Source: Sulfurimonas sp. (GTDB taxonomy: Bacteria > Campylobacterota > Campylobacteria > Campylobacterales > Sulfurimonadaceae). From it: 11,718 nucleotides of DNA. The notes below the pieces were generated by a model. That model was not told where the DNA came from. It was given only the letters and a program-made list of their open reading frames with translations, and ran no database searches. Position 1 is the first letter of the stretch, and each line of letters begins with the position of its first letter. Shown one piece after another: positions 7,010-11,718 of the stretch. The stretch is taken from assembly GCA_002733155.1 (NCBI GenBank), contig NVUO01000014.1, positions 1 through 11,718 of the forward strand, in the 5' to 3' direction. Position numbers and translations under genes: made by a program.

Positions 7010-7681
7010 CTAATTAATTTGTGGATTATCTTTCATTATTGCATAAAGTCCAGCATCTTTTTCTTTAGAAATGTCTTCATTTTCTACAGTCCAAAAAATA
7101 ATTTTATGTTTTTCAAATAAAGACAATTGAGAAACAATATTTTTTAGTTTAATATTTATATCAAAATAACTTATATACTTATATTTTTTTTTAAAATTTT
7201 TATCTTTAAGAATTGAAGCATTATCTATAAGTTTATGAAGTTTAATTTTTGGGTTAAGATTATTCATATATTCCAAAACCTTATCTTCAAAACATGATAC
7301 CTCTACCCACTCTATTTTATCTTTGATATTAAAGTTAATTTTTTCACAAAGTTTTTTATATGTATCTATATTAAATTTTATCTCTAAAATAAGTTTAACT
7401 TTTGCATCTGCAAGATTAAGTAACTCATTTAGGCTAGCTATTTTTTGCTTGTCGCCTATATTTAATTCTTTTAGTTGAGATAAACTAAGCTCTTCAGGTG
7501 CCTTGTCTAATCCACTAAGATTTTTTAGATTATCATCATGAAAAATAATCAGCTCTTCATCAGAACTAAGCCTTAAATCAATTTCAATTCCATATACACC
7601 AGCCTCTATTGCTTTTTCAAAGGCTATTAATGTATTTTGTGTGTACCTAGCACTATATCCTCTATGGGCTATAATTTTCAT
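7010..7681 (-). CDS. Glycerophosphodiester phosphodiesterase, cytoplasmic
   Basis: Hydrolyses glycerophosphodiesters (deacylated phospholipids) to glycerol-3-phosphate and an alcohol; there is no signal peptide, so a UgpQ-like cytoplasmic enzyme. At 223 residues it has the compact TIM-barrel length. Catalytic/metal motifs are HRGYS (6-10), the metal ligands in GIEIDLRL (E33, D35), FHDD (H48, D49) and the second-barrel LILEIK (E100, K102). Then come VEVSCFEDKVL and a late FWTVENEDI, near the family's usual VWTVN signature. The usual PENT motif reads TQNT (Q15 for Glu), a departure next to the active site. The C-terminal AIMKDNP is close to the expected GIITDRP. The start at 7679-7681 has only a weak ribosome site. 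It is divergent from the glpD-like gene, whose substrate is this enzyme's product, and tail-to-tail with tRNA-Val. Confidence 0.88.
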   Translation of the reverse strand: MKIIAHRGYSARYTQNTLIAFEKAIEAGVYGIEIDLRLSSDEELIIFHDDNLKNLSGLDKAPEELSLSQLKELNIGDKQKIASLNELLNLADAKVKLILEIKFNIDTYKKLCEKINFNIKDKIEWVEVSCFEDKVLEYMNNLNPKIKLHKLIDNASILKDKNFKKKYKYISYFDINIKLKNIVSQLSLFEKHKIIFWTVENEDISKEKDAGLYAIMKDNPQIN

Positions 7682-7703
7682 TTGATTTATCTTTTATATT
7701 AGC

Positions 7704-7721
7704 TATAATCATTATACAGGA
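7704..7721. promoter_or_regulatory. Back-to-back symmetric -10 boxes between the phosphodiesterase and glpD-like genes
   Basis: TATAAT (7704-7709) and its inverted copy ATTATA (7711-7716) are separated by one C. The plus copy would start a glpD transcript near 7716 with AGGA (7718-7721) 6 nt before the ATG at 7728. The minus copy would start the phosphodiesterase transcript near 7704, with a leader of about 23 nt. The gap between the two genes is only 46 bp, so both promoters must lie here. Confidence 0.55.
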
Positions 7722-7727
7722 CTTGTT

Positions 7728-8817
7728 ATGAAAACTTTATATGACGCCGTGGTTCTTGGTGCTGGTATAAATGGTATAGCTATTGCAAAGGCTTTATCTG
7801 CTAAGGGCTGTACTTGTAATAGAGAAAAGACTTATAGCCTCAGGTGCATCATCTAAGTCATCTAGGCTTATACATGGTGGTCTTAGATACCTTGAGCATC
7901 TTGAGTTTTCTCTTGTAAAAGAAGCCTTAATAGATCAAAAATATCTTTTAGAAAAATATCCTGAACTTGTACAGCTTCATCCTTTTTACCTTCCTATATA
8001 TAAAAACTCTAAACGTTTAACATGGATGATAAGTCTTGCTTTATTCATTTATAGTTTTTTTTCTAAACATGGACAAAAAACACAAAAAATAAATAAAAAA
8101 ATATTTTTAAAAAAATTTCCATTAATTAAAGAAGATAATTTAAAAACAGTGTTTATGTACTTCGATGGAAAAACAGATGATACAGCCCTTACTCAAAAAG
8201 TAGCTCTAGAGGCTAAAAATCATGGTGTAAATATACTTGAAAATACATCTATTAATAAAATTAATATTATGGAAAAAATAATAAAATTAGATACATCAGA
8301 GGGAATTTTTAAGACAAATACACTTATAAATGCAACTGGGGCATGGATAGATGAAATAAATAAAAAATTTAATTTACCATCATCTTATACTATAGAAAAA
8401 CTTAGCGGTATTCACCTTATAATAAATAAAGTATTAGTAGCTGAACCACTTATCCTAGAGACATCAACTAAACGTATTTTTTTTATCATTCCTGAATCTA
8501 AGACTACAATTATAGGTACTACAGAAAGAAGTGAAAAAAATAATGTAGATGATATAAAAGTAAATAACGCAGATGTAAAATACCTTTTAAATGAGAGTAA
8601 TATTTACATGAAAACAAAACTTACAAGAAAAGATATACTAGAGGTATATATAGGTACGAGAGCTATTATAAAAAGTAAAAATAATCCCACAAAAATGTCT
8701 AGAGAATATAAATTAGACCTGCATCATATTGGAGAAAATAAAATACTTAATATATACGGAGGTAAACTTACTAGCTTTCCTTCCTTAGCAAAAAAGGTAG
8801 CCCGTATATTAATGTAA
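7728..8817 (+). pseudogene. glpD: FAD-dependent glycerol-3-phosphate dehydrogenase (GlpD-like, short form), frameshifted near the N-terminus
   Basis: Oxidises glycerol-3-phosphate to dihydroxyacetone phosphate with FAD, passing electrons to the quinone pool at the membrane. The ATG at 7728 (AGGA 6 nt upstream) starts MKTLYDAVVLGAGING, with the FAD-binding GAGING at residues 11-16. That frame runs into a stop at 7854-7856. From about 7807 the next frame takes over as VLVIEKRLIASGASS and SSRLIHGGLRYLE, the family signature, and continues to the TAA at 8815-8817. The shift must lie between about 7803 and 7816. One extra G in the GGG run 7805-7807 would explain it but leaves the segment about two residues shorter than usual. 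The end is IYGGKLTSFPSLAKKVA, the family's GGKLTTYRxLA signature, with no C-terminal cap domain: about 360 residues against roughly 500 for classical GlpD. A translation starting at 7783 lacks the FAD loop. Confidence 0.8.
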
Positions 8818-8884
8818 CAATTATGTGAACACTTTTTGCTAAGATTATTTACGGAACCACAAATTTTTTCTTTTGTTGCTATAT

Positions 8885-8923
8885 TTAGCATTCTCTTCTT
8901 ACTTGTTGAATTTCTTGTTTCAT
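8885..8923 (-). other. Coupled 12-codon mini-ORF after the helicase gene, possibly a broken downstream gene
   Basis: The helicase stop TGA overlaps an ATG by one base (TGATG at 8921-8925), preceded by a strong ribosome site GAAAGGA (8937-8931) with 7-nt spacing. This is a classic translational-coupling layout. The reading frame is only MKQEIQQVRREC, then TAA. Slipping one base continues with NAKYSNKRKNLWFRK before the next stop, so the gene may be frameshifted or a remnant. No family is recognised. Confidence 0.35.
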
Positions 8924-11718
8924 CAATTTATCCTTTCAAGTGTTTTTTTAAAGATACTGTCAATATAAGTGCTTTTTTTATCTACTTGAAAAAGTACATT
9001 TTTAGTTTCAAAATACTCATACGTTAAACTTGTATGCAACTCATTAAGAATAGTCAACGAAGTATTTGAGAGTATATATGAATTTAATATTATATTTGTG
9101 TCTCCAAGTTTTGCTTCAATATCTTTTATTTTTAAAGATAAATTTATTTTAGGATCATCTTTAGGATTTAAGTTTCTTATACCTTTAGGGTCTATAAAGT
9201 TAATATATTGCTTACCATTTTCAATAATCCACATAATAAAATCAGGATAGAAATTACCCTCAGTGAAAAATCCAAGACCCGTTTTACTTTGATTTCTAAG
9301 TAGGTATATCTCTGTATTTTCATACTTTGAACTGTTTCGTTTTAAGTAACTATCTAAATCTTCTACAAAATCTTTTTCGCCGACATTTAGCTCTACTGGT
9401 TTTATTGATAAGGCAGTCATCCCTTTATTGGTATAAATTAAAGGATTATAGAGATGTTTATTAAAATTAAAAGCTTTAAAATCATTTTTAGATAGCCTAT
9501 GTAATTCAGCATTATCTATAACACCACTTTCAAGCATACTTCTAAGAGCTTCTAACCTATCTATAAGCTCCGTTTCCTTGTCTTCTACTGTAATGGTATA
9601 GTTATCTATTAAATTTGCACGGTCTCTTCTCTCATCCAATTCTCTATATTCTAAAAATTGGCTCTCCCACTCACTCTTTTTATACTCATAAAATGACTTC
9701 ATATATTTTTTAAGCAGTGTAATCATAATAGTTTCAAAGTAAGCAAGATTTTTGAAGCTACTGATTTTCATATCATCACTTGGTATATATAGCTTGTACC
9801 AATCACTTTTATTGATTAAACTTTCTATATCAGATTTAGAAATATTTATATTACTCCAACTTTTTTCATTTTTAAACTGTTGAAGTGCAAAAAATAGATT
9901 ATCAATATTCATAAAGCTCAAATGTTTTTTTTGAAGTATCTCGCTATTTGGCTCAAATTTATCGCCACTTTTACTTTCACTCTCTAATATATCTACTTGT
10001 TTATATAAGCTCAATACTACTTTTTTACTTATGCCTCTTATATCAGAATATTCAAAATCAAGTTTTACTTCTTTTTTGAAGTCTTTACCCTCTTGTAGGT
10101 CTAAAACTTTCAACTTTTTAGTTTTATAACTTTTATCATATATCAAAGGTAAAACAAACTCTACTCTCTCATCAGTAGAAACACCTTCATCTTTTAGATA
10201 ATCCTTAAATGCTTTCATATAATCAGCTTTTAGCCCAAATATATTAAGTGTTTCAACTGCTTGATATTTTTTTTCTAACTCTCTACCTTTAATAGCCTTA
10301 CTTCTTTTTAGGCAATACTCAAAACCTTTAAGTCTCACACCACGACCAAAAAGTTGGATTATCTGAGAACCCTCTTTTTTCCCTATGTTCATAAGACCCA
10401 TAGTAGAAACCCTCCAAGAACTCCAACCCTCACTGAACTTTTTTGAACCAATAAGTATATTTAGGTTTGAAGTAGTGTCATTTATAGTTTTAAACAGTGA
10501 GCTTGAAAAATCTCTACTACTTACAGTCATACCATTAGCTTCACATATTTTTACGAGCTTGTCACTATCTCCAACATTTATAAGACCAAAGTATTCGTTC
10601 TCCCCTATTCTAAGTGCTATTTCTCCATCAACACCTTTTAGATTTTCTATATGAAGTATTCCACTTGCTGCATTAAACACACTATTTAATATATCATCAA
10701 AAATTTGCGAAGCATTTAAATTAGAACTTGCTAAAAAGTTAAACTTATTATCAAATATATCTACACCTTGAGCAGTTTGAAGACCACTATCGAGACTCAA
10801 AATCTTTTGTATATTTGCAATACTTTCAGTTTTACTCTTAATAAACTCATCTATAAACAACAATACATCAACTACATCAGACACATCTTTACCACTACTT
10901 TTTCTAACAGCATTTACACTTGAACCAACAAATACCATAAGAGGCTTCTCTATTAGATAATTTTTTGCTATTTTACCACTCTGATATATTTTCATCTGTT
11001 GATAAAAGCTAAGTAACGAAGCTGTTAAGTAGGTTTGCTTTATTGTCTCACTATCTTCACTAAGATTTAGGATAGAGTAGTCTTTACCATAACCATCATT
11101 ATAAAAATACTTATAGCTATAATCAAAAATAATAGCCTTAGTATATTCATTTTCAAGCTCTGTTTTCTTTTTGCCAGTGCTACTATTAATTGCTTGAGCA
11201 AAAGTTGCTGAGTATTCAAATGCAAAACCATTTTCACTAAGTTTATCTCTGTTAGTTTTCCATATCTCGCCTTTAGCTCCACGGTGTCCCTCATCAATGA
11301 ACACAAGATTATTATCTTCAAAGCTATCAACAGCTACTGTCTTATCTCCGTTTTCTTCCCCAAGTTTTGTTATCTCTATAATCTCAATAGCATTACTCTC
11401 AAAAAGACCTTTACTATCTTTAGAAAATATCTCTGCTTCTATATTTGAGGCTTGGAATTCTTCTAAATGCTGATTTGACAATCCCTCATTAGGAGTTATT
11501 AAAACAGTTTTATTGATTTTAATTTTACCATTAGCATAGTGATTAAATTGTAATATATTCATTTGAAGTAAAAGAGTTTTTCCGCTCCCAGTAGCATTAT
11601 ATAAAGCAAGTTTATTTAATTCTGTCTCATCATACTTTGTAAGTTTTTCTTTTTTATCTATATTTGTATTGAACTCTCTTAAATATGTGTTTAGGTCAAC
11701 AAGAAGCTGTTCTTTATC
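8923..11718 (-). CDS. SF2 helicase with C-terminal nuclease motif, type III restriction Res-like (5' end outside the window)
   Basis: The frame is open to the right edge: 931 residues are visible and the N-terminus is missing. The ATG at 11560-11562 is internal because the Walker A motif, ATGSGKT (visible residues 42-48), lies upstream of it. Helicase motifs follow: VLITPNEGLSNQH (motif Ia region, 72-84), the Walker B variant FIDEGHRG (140-147; DEGH instead of DEAH), YSATFAQ (169-175), and KKFSEGWSSWR with QLFGRGVRLKG (motifs V-VI, 426-465). The C-terminus has FYPDFIMWI (823-831) and NFIDPKG (840-846), separated as in a PD-(D/E)xK nuclease core, with Asp-Pro-Lys in place of the usual E-x-K. 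The architecture is that of Res subunits, which translocate on DNA with ATP and cut after recognition by a partner methyltransferase; no such partner is visible here. It is convergent with glpD. Other helicase-nuclease defence proteins remain possible. Confidence 0.8.
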   Translation of the reverse strand, partial: DKEQLLVDLNTYLREFNTNIDKKEKLTKYDETELNKLALYNATGSGKTLLLQMNILQFNHYANGKIKINKTVLITPNEGLSNQHLEEFQASNIEAEIFSKDSKGLFESNAIEIIEITKLGEENGDKTVAVDSFEDNNLVFIDEGHRGAKGEIWKTNRDKLSENGFAFEYSATFAQAINSSTGKKKTELENEYTKAIIFDYSYKYFYNDGYGKDYSILNLSEDSETIKQTYLTASLLSFYQQMKIYQSGKIAKNYLIEKPLMVFVGSSVNAVRKSSGKDVSDVVDVLLFIDEFIKSKTESIANIQKILSLDSGLQTAQGVDIFDNKFNFLASSNLNASQIFDDILNSVFNAASGILHIENLKGVDGEIALRIGENEYFGLINVGDSDKLVKICEANGMTVSSRDFSSSLFKTINDTTSNLNILIGSKKFSEGWSSWRVSTMGLMNIGKKEGSQIIQLFGRGVRLKGFEYCLKRSKAIKGRELEKKYQAVETLNIFGLKADYMKAFKDYLKDEGVSTDERVEFVLPLIYDKSYKTKKLKVLDLQEGKDFKKEVKLDFEYSDIRGISKKVVLSLYKQVDILESESKSGDKFEPNSEILQKKHLSFMNIDNLFFALQQFKNEKSWSNINISKSDIESLINKSDWYKLYIPSDDMKISSFKNLAYFETIMITLLKKYMKSFYEYKKSEWESQFLEYRELDERRDRANLIDNYTITVEDKETELIDRLEALRSMLESGVIDNAELHRLSKNDFKAFNFNKHLYNPLIYTNKGMTALSIKPVELNVGEKDFVEDLDSYLKRNSSKYENTEIYLLRNQSKTGLGFFTEGNFYPDFIMWIIENGKQYINFIDPKGIRNLNPKDDPKINLSLKIKDIEAKLGDTNIILNSYILSNTSLTILNELHTSLTYEYFETKNVLFQVDKKSTYIDSIFKKTLERIN

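Noticed and set aside
8836-9027. Plus-strand hydrophobic ORF of 63 codons after glpD
   Set aside because: Largely antisense of the helicase C-terminus and AT-rich; its phenylalanine-rich composition is what reverse reading of lysine-rich code gives.
10385-10654. Plus-strand ORF opposite the helicase
   Set aside because: Antisense shadow of conserved helicase motifs.
11067-11330. Second minus-strand ORF within the helicase gene
   Set aside because: Alternate frame over the Walker B and YSAT region; the conserved motifs are in the main frame.

Overview
The window looks like a piece of an AT-rich genome from the Campylobacterota (Sulfurimonas/Arcobacter-like). This is inferred from the very low GC, the style of UvrB, ATP-type PckA and the DedA-family protein, the many bare TATAAT -10 boxes without a clear -35, and an intergenic GATTCC.../...GGAATC hairpin repeat of a kind I associate with this group. 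The exact genus cannot be fixed from sequence alone.

Layout. (a) Positions 1-140 are compositionally foreign (50% GC by count) and, in + frame 1, read as a fragment of an FtsW/SEDS cell-wall protein. They are fused to the 3' side of a truncated PLP-dependent, histidine-decarboxylase-like gene on the minus strand; this is most likely a chimeric contig end or a recombination junction. (b) 1159-1844 holds a small secreted thioredoxin-fold gene (CPWC motif) broken by two compensating A-run frameshifts. (c) A MutT-type Nudix hydrolase (minus) is divergent from a complete uvrB (plus), whose promoter suggests a leaderless mRNA. (d) A 24-bp perfect palindrome is followed by a DedA/VTT membrane protein. 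(e) A repeat cluster lies between convergent dedA and pckA: a 26-nt inverted pair flanking a 19-bp tandem repeat. (f) pckA is on the minus strand. (g) A tRNA-Val(GAC) with an unusual C at position 33 ends 3 nt from the stop of a convergent glycerophosphodiester phosphodiesterase. (h) That gene is divergent from a frameshifted short glpD-like gene, across a 46-bp gap holding two face-to-face TATAAT boxes. (i) From 8923 to the right edge is a large minus-strand SF2 helicase with a C-terminal PD-(D/E)xK-type nuclease motif (type III restriction Res-like), 5'-truncated by the window, with a translationally coupled but broken mini-ORF downstream.

How the genes connect. The phosphodiesterase releases glycerol-3-phosphate, the GlpD-like enzyme oxidises it to dihydroxyacetone phosphate, and PckA supplies phosphoenolpyruvate for gluconeogenesis. 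This is a plausible shared carbon theme but not an operon. MutT-like Nudix and UvrB both concern nucleotide-pool or DNA-damage control. The helicase-nuclease is the only probable defence component, and its partner genes would lie outside the right edge. At least two genes carry single-base frameshifts and the tRNA has a substitution at a nearly invariant base. Uncorrected sequencing errors are therefore a serious alternative to gene decay. I did not find a convincing new biological system; the items most worth checking are the Res-like locus, the tRNA C33, the symmetric divergent promoter and the repeat cluster.
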